A DNA stretch of 64,000 nucleotides from Treponema sp. (GTDB taxonomy: Bacteria > Spirochaetota > Spirochaetia > Treponematales > Treponemataceae): the NCBI GenBank assembly GCA_016293915.1, contig JAEDCY010000005.1, forward strand, positions 1-64,000, written 5' to 3'. The notes below the pieces were generated by a model. That model saw nothing but the letters and a program-made list of their open reading frames with translations, did no database searches and was not told the DNA's origin. How positions within the stretch are numbered: position 1 is the stretch's first letter; the number at the start of each line of letters is the position of its first letter. A program made the translations under genes and the position numbers. Shown here in pieces: positions 23,914-32,922 of this stretch.

Positions 23914-25128
23914 CTAAAATTTTGTGCGGTAACCAAGGTCAATAGAAATAGCTCTGTCTGCACGTCCCCTGAAAAATTCCATAATTCGGATTGTACCTTG
24001 AAGATGAAGTTCTCCAGAAAGGAAGTTGCAGGTCATGTAAGGACTAATATTAATATTATAACTCTTTTCTGTAATTTCACTTAAAGAATCTTTTATAGTA
24101 AGAAAGTTTTTACCGATTAAGCCGACAGAAATATGGCTTCCATAGGTAAAGGAATTTATTCCGGCCAGAGAAGTTGTAGTATAAGCATTAATATTGATTC
24201 CAAGAGTATCTTCTATAAATAAAAGCTGTTTTACAGTATCTGGTGGAAGATTGAATAATGTAATATTAAGATGAGCATCTCTTAAAACAAGTCGTGGTTC
24301 TATAAGAAGGTAAATATCTTTAGGCGATACAATGGAATTTGAATTACTTGCCATAAAACTTGCGTTATAAACTCCAGCCTGTAAGAATAAAGAATTTGTA
24401 AAATTATTACCAAGAAGAATTGTTGTTCCAGTGTGCCAGTATACTTTTTCTACGGCTATAAGTACATCTTCACCCTTGTATTTATCAGCAAGAGGAATTC
24501 CAATTCCCACTGCAAAGTCAATAGTCAGGAAACGCATAACAGATGCAACTCTCAAATCTCCATTTAAAACATAGTATTTATCATCTTCATGATTCACATA
24601 CAAATAAGGACCGAATGCCAGAGGAATTGAATGTAGTTTTGCAATATCTGCAATACCAATACCAAAATGAGGGTAGAGGATAGAACCTGGACGTCCAAGG
24701 TAGTTTTCCGTAATTTTTGAACCAATAGGGGTAATGTTAAAATAACGCTGAAGAAAAATATCAGAACCGATAGGGTCATAAGTTCCAAGGAAGAAACTCA
24801 AATAATTTGTAAAGTCAGAGAGGTTTCCTCTGCAAATTAAAGAAATCTCATCTATTTGAAATTTTGAGTCAGTTTCATGAAACAAACTTTGTCCAAGTAA
24901 GTCTCCGGTATTAAGTGAGAATTCTATGTGACTCCATAAATTCTGGGTAAAGTTGAACTGTCCCATAAAAAATGCCTGAAGCTTTAAGTCAGGGTCATAC
25001 TGTTCTTTTTCAGGATTTGCGGCGTAATTTAATCTTCCTCCTGCATATCCGCTGAAAGAAGATGCTGCTGAAAGTGTTGAGAGCAGGAAAAAACTGATTA
25101 ATATTCCAAGGACAATTCTTTTACGCAT
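23914..25128 (-). CDS. Predicted outer-membrane beta-barrel protein
   Basis: 404 residues. Signal peptide of about 22 residues (MRKRIVLGILISFFLLSTLS then AASS). The mature part alternates short amphipathic strands with Gly/aromatic turns (FSGYAGGRLNYAAN, NFTQNLWSHIEFSLNTGD, FGIGIADIAKL, LTIDFAVGIGIPLADKY) and ends in SIDLGYRTKF, a terminal Phe typical of barrel proteins inserted by BamA. No membrane helices. I do not recognise a named family; similar treponemal proteins are annotated as hypothetical. A solute-specific porin is possible given the transporter downstream. Confidence 0.7.
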   Translation of the reverse strand: MRKRIVLGILISFFLLSTLSAASSFSGYAGGRLNYAANPEKEQYDPDLKLQAFFMGQFNFTQNLWSHIEFSLNTGDLLGQSLFHETDSKFQIDEISLICRGNLSDFTNYLSFFLGTYDPIGSDIFLQRYFNITPIGSKITENYLGRPGSILYPHFGIGIADIAKLHSIPLAFGPYLYVNHEDDKYYVLNGDLRVASVMRFLTIDFAVGIGIPLADKYKGEDVLIAVEKVYWHTGTTILLGNNFTNSLFLQAGVYNASFMASNSNSIVSPKDIYLLIEPRLVLRDAHLNITLFNLPPDTVKQLLFIEDTLGININAYTTTSLAGINSFTYGSHISVGLIGKNFLTIKDSLSEITEKSYNINISPYMTCNFLSGELHLQGTIRIMEFFRGRADRAISIDLGYRTKF

Positions 25129-25264
25129 ATATAAAACTCCTGATTGTTTATCGGCTTAAAAAGCTGTAAGCATTAATAAAATATCTAATATGCATTAAAA
25201 TATAGAAGAAAAACGTTAAAAATACCATAAAAAATAAATTTTCTCATTCAATATAAGTTTTCGC

Positions 25265-25292
25265 TTGAAATATGTGATTTTAGGGGTATAAT
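25265..25292 (+). promoter_or_regulatory. Promoter of the chemotaxis operon, probably leaderless
   Basis: TTGAAA (25265-25270), 16-nt spacer, TATAAT (25287-25292), then 8 nt to the cheA ATG at 25301. The only purine-rich stretch (AGGGG at 25282) overlaps the -10 area and is too far to serve as a ribosome-binding site. Confidence 0.65.
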
Positions 25293-25300
25293 AGTTCTAT

Positions 25301-27763
25301 ATGAGTGATTATCTTGACCCGAATAACGAAGAACTGTTGAAAGACTTCTTCGCAGAAGCAGAACAGCAGGTAGAACAGCTGGAGAGTAATATTCTCGTTA
25401 TTGAAAATGATCCTTCAAATCACGAAGCGATTGATGAGATATTCCGTGCAGCTCATACACTTAAAGGTGGTTCTGCAACAGTAGAAATGATGGAGCTTTC
25501 TCACTTTACACATACTGTAGAAGATGTGCTTGATGAGATTCGTTCCGACAGACTTAAGGTAGACGAAGACGTAGTTGATCTTCTCCTCACTTCAATAGAC
25601 GTAATCAAGGCAATGCTTGAAGCACGCCAGAATGGAAGTATTTACGAAGAAAATATTGATTCAATTGTAGAAAAACTTCACGGATATATTCCGCAGAAGG
25701 GCGGTAAGGCAACGGCTAAAGCTGCGGCTCCAAAAGCTGCGCCAAAACCAGCTCCTGCCCCTGTTCCTCAGTCTGCAGAAGCTGCACCGGCTGCTTCTGC
25801 AAATGCTCTTGTTCTTCCAGATATTACGGAAGATGATTTTGTAGAGCTTAAACAGACTTGTGAAGGCAACCAGAAACTATGGTGTATTGCGGTTAAGTTT
25901 GATGAAAGCAATCCAATGAATACAGTAGGCGGCATTCAGGTTTTTGCTGCACTTAAGAATGTGGGTAATGTGCTTAAGACAGTTCCTGATTTTGATGCCC
26001 TTTATGAAGATCAGTTTTATGAGAATGTATTCTATTATGTTGCTACAGAGGCTGATGGTCCGGAAATCGAAGACTGTGCCTTCCTTAGTGATGTAACTCT
26101 TATTACCGATGCACATCTTCTTGAAGATTATACAACAGGAACTGCTGCAGATCCTTCTGTCGCAAAATCTGTGGCTTCAGCTCCAGTTCAGGCAGCACCA
26201 GCTGCTTCGGCTCCAATTACTCCTTCAGACGACCTTCCTGCAGGAAAAAATATGACTGCAGCTCAGTCAGAGCTTTTGAGCGATATTCTGAACGACAATG
26301 TTCTTAAGCCTGAAGTAAAGAAAGAAGAGAAAAAGGTTGAGCCAAAGAAAGAAGCTGCCGCTCATGCACAGCAGGGGTCAATTCTTCGTGTTGATTCACG
26401 CCGAATTGATAACCTCTTGAATCTTGTATCAGAAGCTGTAATCAACAAAGCATCATTCAACCAGCTTGCAATGCAGAATGCAGCTGAACTTTCACGCTTC
26501 CAGTCAATCGAAGCAGAATACAAAGAGAGACTTCATAATCTTTTCGACAAGCTTCCAGACTATATGGAACAGATAAAAGAAGGTGTTTCTTCTGTAGATA
26601 TAAGAAAGAGTATTCTTAAAGAATACGGTACCCTCAGCAATATTTTTGATGAATATGAATCTGAGGCAAAGAATATTTCTGGTAAGTTCCGTTCATATAC
26701 ACAGAATCTCGGTACAATTGCCGGAGATCTCCAGGAAGGTGTAATGAAAATCCGAATGGTTCCTATCAATCAGATTTTCAGCCGATTCCCTCGTGTAGTA
26801 CGTGACTTACAGAGAGATCTTAATAAGAAAATTGACCTGGTAATTGAAGGTGAGGATACAGAACTTGATAAGTCAGTAGTAGAAGATCTTCTCGATCCTA
26901 TTATGCACTGCATCCGAAACTCTGTAGACCATGGTATTGAAGCTCCAGAGGCTCGTACCGCTGCCGGAAAACCGGAAACAGGTACTATTCTTCTTAAAGC
27001 TTCAAATGAAGGTAACCAGATTGTAATTGAAATCAAAGATGATGGTGCCGGAATTGATGTAGAAAAGGTTCGCAAGAAGGCTGTAGATCGCGGTCTTATT
27101 CATCCGGATAAGGCAGTTACAGAGCAGGATGCTTTCAACCTGATTATGCAGCCTGGCTTCTCAACTGCAGATAAGATTTCTAATATTTCTGGACGTGGTG
27201 TTGGTCTTGATGTTGTTAAAACAATGATTAACAATCTTAAGGGAACAATTTCCATCAACTCTGCAAAGGGTAAGGGAACTTCCTTTATTATCAAGCTGCC
27301 ACTTACACTTGCCATTATTCAGGGACTTTTGGTACGCGTAGGCAAAGAGGTTTACTCAATTCCTATTGCAAACGTAATTGAAAGTCAGTGTATTAATATT
27401 TCAGAAATCAACCACATAGATAATTATGAGATTATGAATGTACGTAATGAGGTTATCAGTGTATTGCGCCTTTCACGTCTGTTCGGTATTCCAGAGACGG
27501 TTAAGTCTGAAGAATGCTATATCGTAATTGTTGGAACACAGGAAAAGAAGATTGGTGTTATGGTAGACGCTTTAATCGGCGAAGAGGACGTTGTAATTAA
27601 ACCTCTAAAAGACCAGTTCACTAACTCTCCTGGAATTGCCGGTGCTTCAATTCTTGGTGATGGTTCTGTTTCGTTGATTATTGATGTCGGTCAGCTTCTC
27701 GAGCTTGGTGTAAAGCAGGAACTGCTTGCTCAGGCTCAGGAAAACGCACAATATGCTCAATAA
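25301..27763 (+). CDS. cheA: Chemotaxis histidine kinase CheA
   Basis: 820 residues. Hpt domain with phosphorylated His52 (IFRAAHTLKGGSATV); an Ala/Pro-rich linker (about 135-170); a P2-type response-regulator-binding domain (about 175-280); a second linker; dimerisation helices (RIDNLLNLVSEAVINKASF); ATPase with HCIRNSVDHGIEAPEAR, DDGAGID and GRGVGLDVV; C-terminal CheW-like regulatory domain (about 665-800). It passes phosphate to CheY under receptor control. First gene of a four-gene operon with the fusion CheW, CheX and CheY. CheB and a stand-alone CheR are not in the operon. Confidence 0.97.
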   Translation: MSDYLDPNNEELLKDFFAEAEQQVEQLESNILVIENDPSNHEAIDEIFRAAHTLKGGSATVEMMELSHFTHTVEDVLDEIRSDRLKVDEDVVDLLLTSIDVIKAMLEARQNGSIYEENIDSIVEKLHGYIPQKGGKATAKAAAPKAAPKPAPAPVPQSAEAAPAASANALVLPDITEDDFVELKQTCEGNQKLWCIAVKFDESNPMNTVGGIQVFAALKNVGNVLKTVPDFDALYEDQFYENVFYYVATEADGPEIEDCAFLSDVTLITDAHLLEDYTTGTAADPSVAKSVASAPVQAAPAASAPITPSDDLPAGKNMTAAQSELLSDILNDNVLKPEVKKEEKKVEPKKEAAAHAQQGSILRVDSRRIDNLLNLVSEAVINKASFNQLAMQNAAELSRFQSIEAEYKERLHNLFDKLPDYMEQIKEGVSSVDIRKSILKEYGTLSNIFDEYESEAKNISGKFRSYTQNLGTIAGDLQEGVMKIRMVPINQIFSRFPRVVRDLQRDLNKKIDLVIEGEDTELDKSVVEDLLDPIMHCIRNSVDHGIEAPEARTAAGKPETGTILLKASNEGNQIVIEIKDDGAGIDVEKVRKKAVDRGLIHPDKAVTEQDAFNLIMQPGFSTADKISNISGRGVGLDVVKTMINNLKGTISINSAKGKGTSFIIKLPLTLAIIQGLLVRVGKEVYSIPIANVIESQCINISEINHIDNYEIMNVRNEVISVLRLSRLFGIPETVKSEECYIVIVGTQEKKIGVMVDALIGEEDVVIKPLKDQFTNSPGIAGASILGDGSVSLIIDVGQLLELGVKQELLAQAQENAQYAQ

Positions 27764-27778
27764 TAGAGGTGTTTTTGT

Positions 27779-29206
27779 ATGAATGCAGAAAATGAGACTT
27801 TAGTTGCAACACAACTTGCCCAGCAGCTTGAAGAAAAAAAAGAAAATGCCGCTCTTGTTGATTTTAAGATGGTAACTTTTTCACTTGCTGATAAAGATTA
27901 TTCAATCGACATCATGCATGTAAAAGAAATTGCCAAGGCCGGACGTTTTACTTTCGTTCCGAATACACTTCCTTTTGTTCTTGGTGTATATAATCTTCGT
28001 GGTGAAATCATACCTATTCTTGATTTGAGAATCTTCTTTAATATAGAAGTTCCTCCACGTGATGAAAACAAGCTTGAAAATATGCTTATTCTTCAGGTTG
28101 AGGATCAGAAGTTTGGTGTTGTAGTTGATAAAATAGATAAGGTTATTGGTGTACAAAAGAGTTCTATTCAGCCACCTCATCCATTGTTTGGTGATATCAA
28201 CATCAAATATATTGATGGTGTAGTAGAAAGTAATAACAGACTTTATGTATTGCTAGACATTACAAGAATTTTCTCTTCAAAAGAAGTTGCCGAAGCACCT
28301 GTTCCGGGAGTTAATTTTGAAAAACCTCAAAGAATCGTAAAGCAACCTCCAAAAGCAGCACCTGTTCCAAAAGCTCAGGCAGCAGCTGTAGCAGAGGGGG
28401 GTATGGTAAAATCTCCGGCTGATATTGCAAGAGGCATTACGGGCGGAGATGCTTCTGCAGAAGAAGACGCTTCTTCTGTAGATATCAAATTTATTAGCGA
28501 AAGCCTTCTTACCTATAAGAATTTTACTGTATCTTCAGTAAATTCAACCTGGATAAAGCACAGATATTCAGAATGGTCTAAGGAAACTAAGAAAAATCAG
28601 CTTCAGACTTCCGATGATGCAGATTCATTCCTTAAGACTTTCTGGTCACCTTTTACCAACAACTGGTGGTCAAAAGAATATGCTGATGCTGTTTTCAAGG
28701 TTCTTCCTGATAATGCTGCAAAGCAGATTGTTGTTTGGAATCCGGGCTGTGGAAAAGGCACGGAAACATATTCTCTGGCATGTGTGCTTAAGAAACGTTA
28801 TCCAGATGCAAAAATAAGAATTTTTGCACAGGATATCGACCTTCTGAATGTATCAAATGCGGGTCTTATGTCTGTTCCGGCAAATCTTGCTTCAGATTGG
28901 TATTCTCCTTATTTGACAAAAAAAGCAAACGGGGAGTATACTTTTAGTCAGGAGATTAAAGACAGCATAATGTTTGAGTATCATGATTGCAAACATACTA
29001 ATGCATTACCTGCAGTAGATATTATTTTTGCTCGTGATATTCTTTCTCTGCTGGATGAAAAGGCTCAGGAATCTGTAGTTAACGATTTTATCGAAAAAAT
29101 GAAAGGCAATGCAGTTGCCATTATCGGTGAAAACGAAGAGATGCCGGATTCCTTTAGTTTTGGTGAGAATGCTGTTGGTACGCTAGTTGCGTATACAAAG
29201 GATTAA
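27779..29206 (+). CDS. CheW fused to a CheR-like domain
   Basis: 475 residues. Residues about 20-165 are a CheW adaptor (VTFSLADKDYSIDIMHVKEI, LPFVLGVYNLRGEIIPILDL, LILQVEDQKFGVVVDKIDKV). A Pro/Ala-rich linker (about 185-215) leads to a CheR-like methyltransferase fold (about 235-470) with VVWNPGCGKGTETYSLACVL in the S-adenosylmethionine site and IIFARDILSLLD where CheR has the RDNxxxYF motif, here changed. Such a CheW-CheR-like fusion is known from Treponema, where it takes part in receptor-array architecture. Whether it methylates is doubtful by sequence. AGAGGTG precedes the start, 16 nt after cheA. Confidence 0.92.
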   Translation: MNAENETLVATQLAQQLEEKKENAALVDFKMVTFSLADKDYSIDIMHVKEIAKAGRFTFVPNTLPFVLGVYNLRGEIIPILDLRIFFNIEVPPRDENKLENMLILQVEDQKFGVVVDKIDKVIGVQKSSIQPPHPLFGDINIKYIDGVVESNNRLYVLLDITRIFSSKEVAEAPVPGVNFEKPQRIVKQPPKAAPVPKAQAAAVAEGGMVKSPADIARGITGGDASAEEDASSVDIKFISESLLTYKNFTVSSVNSTWIKHRYSEWSKETKKNQLQTSDDADSFLKTFWSPFTNNWWSKEYADAVFKVLPDNAAKQIVVWNPGCGKGTETYSLACVLKKRYPDAKIRIFAQDIDLLNVSNAGLMSVPANLASDWYSPYLTKKANGEYTFSQEIKDSIMFEYHDCKHTNALPAVDIIFARDILSLLDEKAQESVVNDFIEKMKGNAVAIIGENEEMPDSFSFGENAVGTLVAYTKD

Positions 29207-29232
29207 TAAAGCAAATAAAATAGGAGATTAAG

Positions 29233-29715
29233 ATGCGAGTAGAGTATATTAACCCGTTTGTTGAAACTTCATTCCGTGTACTTCAGGAAGTGCTCGGAGG
29301 CGCAGAGGTAAAACGCGGTGATTTGTATTTGAAATCAACTGCTATGCCTGTTATGGGTGTTGCTGCATTGGTTGGTCTTGCTGGAGATGTAGAAGGTCGT
29401 GTACTTTTTGACATGACTATGGAAACTGCATTGAATATTGCGTCTGCAATGAACGGTGAGACTCTTCCGGAATTTGATGATTTGGCTAAGGCTACAATCA
29501 GCGAGCTTGCTAACCTTATTACAGCTCAGGCTGTTACAAAGCTTCATGAGCTTGGTTTCAGATTTGACCTTACACCTCCTGCTCTCTTTGTAGGACAGAA
29601 GATGGAAATTGCAGCTCTTGGTGGAACAACAGATAGTGTAGAGGCACTTATTGTTCCTCTTATTTCTGACTGTGGTAAAATTGAAGTAAACGTTTCTATC
29701 AGGGAACGTGCATAA
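29233..29715 (+). CDS. cheX: CheY-phosphate phosphatase CheX
   Basis: 160 residues. VEYINPFVETSFRVLQEVLGGAEVKRG is the usual CheX start, and ISELANLITAQAVTKL carries the E-x2-N phosphatase motif of the CheC/CheX/FliY family. It dephosphorylates CheY-P as CheX does in Borrelia and Treponema, ending the tumble/flex signal. GGAG at 29222-29225 serves as the ribosome-binding site. Confidence 0.93.
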   Translation: MRVEYINPFVETSFRVLQEVLGGAEVKRGDLYLKSTAMPVMGVAALVGLAGDVEGRVLFDMTMETALNIASAMNGETLPEFDDLAKATISELANLITAQAVTKLHELGFRFDLTPPALFVGQKMEIAALGGTTDSVEALIVPLISDCGKIEVNVSIRERA

Positions 29716-29737
29716 AATATTCTAAAGGAGTAAGAAA

Positions 29738-30172
29738 ATGAAAACTACGAATGATTTTCCAACAATAAACGAGCGTCCTCCAGAGGGAAGAAAAGACGAC
29801 GGAACATCCTTCAGAGTATTGGTTGTTGACGACTCTATGTTCGTAGCAAAACAGCTCGGACAGATTCTTTCAAGTGAAGGATATGAGATTGTTGCAACTG
29901 CCGCAGATGGAAAAGAAGGTGTAGATAAGTATAAGGAACTCTGCCCTAATGTAGACCTTGTTACTATGGATATTACAATGCCAAAAATGGATGGTATTAC
30001 AGCTCTCGAACAGATTATGGCTTTTGATAAGAATGCAAAAGTTGTAATGGTTTCTGCTCTTGGTAAAGAGGAACTTGTAAAGAAGTCTCTCATGACTGGT
30101 GCAAAGAGCTACATTATTAAGCCTCTTGACCGCAAGAAGGTTTTGGAGCGTATTGCTAAGGTTCTTCAGTAG
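29738..30172 (+). CDS. cheY: Chemotaxis response regulator CheY
   Basis: 144 residues. A 22-residue polar extension (MKTTNDFPTINERPPEGRKD) precedes a single receiver domain: VLVVDDSMFV (acidic pair), VTMDITMPKMDG (phosphoacceptor Asp), VMVSALGKEELV and SYIIKPLDRKKV (Lys). No output domain. It would bind the flagellar switch when phosphorylated by CheA. The stop TAG is followed at once by the 93-bp element. Confidence 0.95.
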   Translation: MKTTNDFPTINERPPEGRKDDGTSFRVLVVDDSMFVAKQLGQILSSEGYEIVATAADGKEGVDKYKELCPNVDLVTMDITMPKMDGITALEQIMAFDKNAKVVMVSALGKEELVKKSLMTGAKSYIIKPLDRKKVLERIAKVLQ

Positions 30173-30265
30173 GCTAAAATCGAAAATCCGTTAAAGAACA
30201 AGCCGAAAGGGTTGTTTTAGGATTATCGAAAAAAACGCTTCAGAGGTAAGCTGTGCTTGCCGACT
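30173..30265 (+). repeat. 93-bp gene-3'-end element, copy at cheY
   Basis: Begins GCTAAAATCGAAAATCCGTT directly after the cheY stop. Central stem AGAACAA/TTGTTTT closes an inner CC-GAAA-GG (a GNRA-type loop), then AGGATTATCGAAA and a final hairpin GGTAAGC-TGT-GCTTGCC. Same orientation relative to the upstream gene as the other two copies; the most diverged of the three. Confidence 0.8.
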
Positions 30266-30278
30266 TGTTAAAAGGGGC

Positions 30279-30468
30279 CGTCCAAAAAGTATTGTCATGC
30301 TGAACCTTCGCAGCATAGCTGCTCGGAGACTCGCTAAAAACAGTCCACTGGACTGTTTTTACACTGCTATGCAGTGTCGCTCCCTATGTTTCAGCATCTA
30401 CACCACATCTAGTTCTATAGATTCCGAAACAAGTTCGGAATGACACTAGGATGTACACTTATTGGTCA
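30279..30468. repeat. 190-bp element, copy B
   Basis: Matches 16532-16721 over its full length with only scattered changes. The ACACTGC...GCAGTGT hairpin has loop TAT here and ATA in copy A. The inverted ends extend outward in this copy (AAAAGGGG at 30270 against CCCCTTTT at 30470), giving about 20 bp of imperfect terminal repeat, and the right end CCCCTTTTTTT could double as a terminator for the convergent genes. Confidence 0.88.
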
Positions 30469-30478
30469 TCCCCTTTTT

Positions 30479-31225
30479 TTATACCTTATATCTTATAAAA
30501 CGATATCTGTCTTTTTCGTGATAAATCAAAAAGTTACAGTCATGATCTTCGCGTATATATTTGCGTAGTGTTGAAAGCATTACCTTGATTGATTTTTCTG
30601 TTATTTCTTTTCCAATTTCTTTATATAAATTTTGAATATCTTTTATTGATAAAAGCATATCTTTATTTTTCTGCATCAATTTAAGCAGGGAAAAAATATT
30701 TTGAGGTATTGATGTACGTTCCTTAAAAGTGTAGATGCAATCATCAGAGTTTTCTTTTAAGTATTGAAGTGTAAATCTGTCTTTAATGTAGTTTTGTGGA
30801 AGGTCTTTTGCCGGCTGTAATAAAGTGATATATGGCCGGAATTCATCAGATTCAATAAGCTCTTCCAAGTAAATAAAGAGAGGCTCATATTTTGAGAAAT
30901 CCTTTGCTATGTTTTTACATAATAGAGCTTCAAATTGTGCCAGCCAGTGTGATGTTCGGGTAGAGCGTGTAAGGCAGGGATCATTATAAAAAATTACAGG
31001 AAGGAAAATACTTTTGTTAGAAAAAAACTCATATATATTAAAAAGGTCGTGGTTAAAAGAAAGATAATCTAGTACAAGTAAATCCGGCTGTTTTTTCTGA
31101 TTCATAACCTCGCAGGTTAAGTCAGAAAAGTCTTGAAATACAAAACACAGATTTCCTTTTTCCTGAAGATGATCTGAAATTATTTGACTTATCTCCACCT
31201 GTGGAGAATAAATAAATATTTTCAT
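30479..31225 (-). CDS. Atypical response regulator with winged-helix C-terminus
   Basis: 248 residues from the ATG at 31225; six more codons are possible (31243). The N-terminal 110 residues follow a receiver-like pattern (KIFIYSPQVEISQIISDHL, PDLLVLDYLSF with an Asp at the phosphorylation position, LPVIFYNDP) but lack the paired acidic residues and the clear T/S and K positions, so phosphorylation is doubtful. The last 100 residues (SIKDIQNLYKEIGKEITEKS, VMLSTLRKYIRED, YRFIRY) look like an OmpR/PhoB winged helix. TATAAT on the minus strand (31237-31232) ends 6 nt before the start and no ribosome-binding site is seen. Target genes unknown; malQ is divergent. Confidence 0.65.
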   Translation of the reverse strand: MKIFIYSPQVEISQIISDHLQEKGNLCFVFQDFSDLTCEVMNQKKQPDLLVLDYLSFNHDLFNIYEFFSNKSIFLPVIFYNDPCLTRSTRTSHWLAQFEALLCKNIAKDFSKYEPLFIYLEELIESDEFRPYITLLQPAKDLPQNYIKDRFTLQYLKENSDDCIYTFKERTSIPQNIFSLLKLMQKNKDMLLSIKDIQNLYKEIGKEITEKSIKVMLSTLRKYIREDHDCNFLIYHEKDRYRFIRYKV

Positions 31226-31314
31226 GAGAAAATTATACAACATAAATCTTTTAAATGGAAAATCTTTTTATGTTGTGTTAGAATTTGTATATACTTTTTT
31301 ATTGAGGTGTACTG

Positions 31315-32898
31315 ATGAAATTTGAAAGAAAAAGCGGAATTCTACTGCATCCAACTTCTTTGCCGGGAACTCCTGGAATAGGAACGCTTGGTGAATATGC
31401 ATATAAATTTGTTGACTGGCTGATAGATGCAGACCAGACTTTGTGGCAGATTCTTCCTCTGGGGCCTACAGGTTATGGTGATTCTCCTTATGCATCTTTT
31501 TCAACCTTTGCGGGAAATCCTCTTATAATTGATTTGGATTTACTGGTAAAGAAAGGATGGGCAGAAAAAAAAGATGTTCGTCCTCCAGAATATATAAAAT
31601 CTGAAGGAAATGTTGATTTTGGCTCAGTTGTCTGGTGGAAAATGCCGGTTCTAAAAAAAAGTGCAGAATTTTTTCTTACAAATGCTTCTGATGAAGATAA
31701 AGCTTTGTATAAAGAATTCTGTAAGGGTAAAGCTTCCTGGCTTGATAATTTTGTTACCTTCATGAGTATAAAAAACTTTTATGATGCTAAAGCTGCAGAA
31801 GAAAAACCTGAATCTTCGATGTGGTATGCTTACTGGCCTAAGGAACTTGCCCGCTGTGAAAAAGAAGCTGTGAACCAATGGCGGAAGACCCATCAAAAAG
31901 AGTTAGAAGAACTAAAGGTTATTCAGTTCTTTTTTGATGTTCAGTGGAATGAGCTTAAAGCTTATGCAAATGAAAACGGGGTAAAACTTATTGGTGATAT
32001 TCCGATTTTCGTTGCTCCTGATAGTGCAGATGTATGGGCAAATCAGAACTTCTTCCAGCTTGATGAAAATGGAAGACCTTCTGCTGTTGCGGGAGTTCCA
32101 CCTGATTATTTTTGTGCAGACGGACAGTTATGGGGAAATCCTCTTTATGACTGGGCTGCAATGAAGGCAAGTGGTTATTCCTGGTGGGTTGCCAGAATTA
32201 AACGTGTGCTTGAACTCACAGATGTGCTTCGTATAGATCACTTCCGTGGTTTTGAAGCTTACTGGAGTGTTCCAGCAGGTTCTGCTACGGCGGTTAATGG
32301 AAAATGGATTAAAGGTCCCGGAATGGATTTATTCCGTGCTATAAAACGTAAACTTGGTGATATTCCGGTTATTGCAGAAGATCTTGGCGTTATTACAGAG
32401 GAAGTACGTGCTCTAAGAGATGAGAGTGGCTTTCCTGGAATGAAGGTTCTTCAGTTTGCTTTTAGTGCAGATGAGGCTCGTGAACACGGAATGACAAATT
32501 ATTTTCTTCCACATATGTTTGATACAAATGAATGTGTTATTTACACGGGAACTCATGATAATGATACATTGCAGGGCTGGCTTGAAAATTGTTCCAGTGA
32601 ACAGCTTGTGCTGGTGGCTCAGTATATTGAGGGGCAGACAATTACCTTGGAAAAGGCTCGTTCTCTTGTAAAATCAGGTATGCTTCGACGTGATATGATT
32701 AGAGCTGCAATTGCATCCAGTGCTCTTTACTGTGTTATTCCTATGCAGGATATTACCGGAGTTGGAAATGAAGGAAGAATGAATAAGCCTGCAACAACAG
32801 GACAAAACTGGAACTGGCGTATGTCAAAAAAAGATTTGAAGAAAGCTTATGCTGACAATTTAAGCTTTCTTTCTGGAATTTACGGCAGAAACTGTTAG
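31315..32898 (+). CDS. malQ: 4-alpha-glucanotransferase (amylomaltase)
   Basis: 527 residues, normal for GH77. RKSGILLHPTSLPGTPGIG at the N-terminus, LIGDIPIFVAPDSADVWA, LRIDHFRGFEAYW (nucleophile Asp), PVIAEDLGVI (acid/base Glu) and TGTHDNDTLQGW are the conserved GH77 blocks. It transfers alpha-1,4-glucan segments in maltodextrin or glycogen metabolism in the cytoplasm. GAGGTG precedes the ATG. It is next to a two-component system with a sugar-binding-type sensor. Confidence 0.96.
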   Translation: MKFERKSGILLHPTSLPGTPGIGTLGEYAYKFVDWLIDADQTLWQILPLGPTGYGDSPYASFSTFAGNPLIIDLDLLVKKGWAEKKDVRPPEYIKSEGNVDFGSVVWWKMPVLKKSAEFFLTNASDEDKALYKEFCKGKASWLDNFVTFMSIKNFYDAKAAEEKPESSMWYAYWPKELARCEKEAVNQWRKTHQKELEELKVIQFFFDVQWNELKAYANENGVKLIGDIPIFVAPDSADVWANQNFFQLDENGRPSAVAGVPPDYFCADGQLWGNPLYDWAAMKASGYSWWVARIKRVLELTDVLRIDHFRGFEAYWSVPAGSATAVNGKWIKGPGMDLFRAIKRKLGDIPVIAEDLGVITEEVRALRDESGFPGMKVLQFAFSADEAREHGMTNYFLPHMFDTNECVIYTGTHDNDTLQGWLENCSSEQLVLVAQYIEGQTITLEKARSLVKSGMLRRDMIRAAIASSALYCVIPMQDITGVGNEGRMNKPATTGQNWNWRMSKKDLKKAYADNLSFLSGIYGRNC

Positions 32899-32922
32899 TC
32901 TCTGCCGCATATTGCAGGAATA

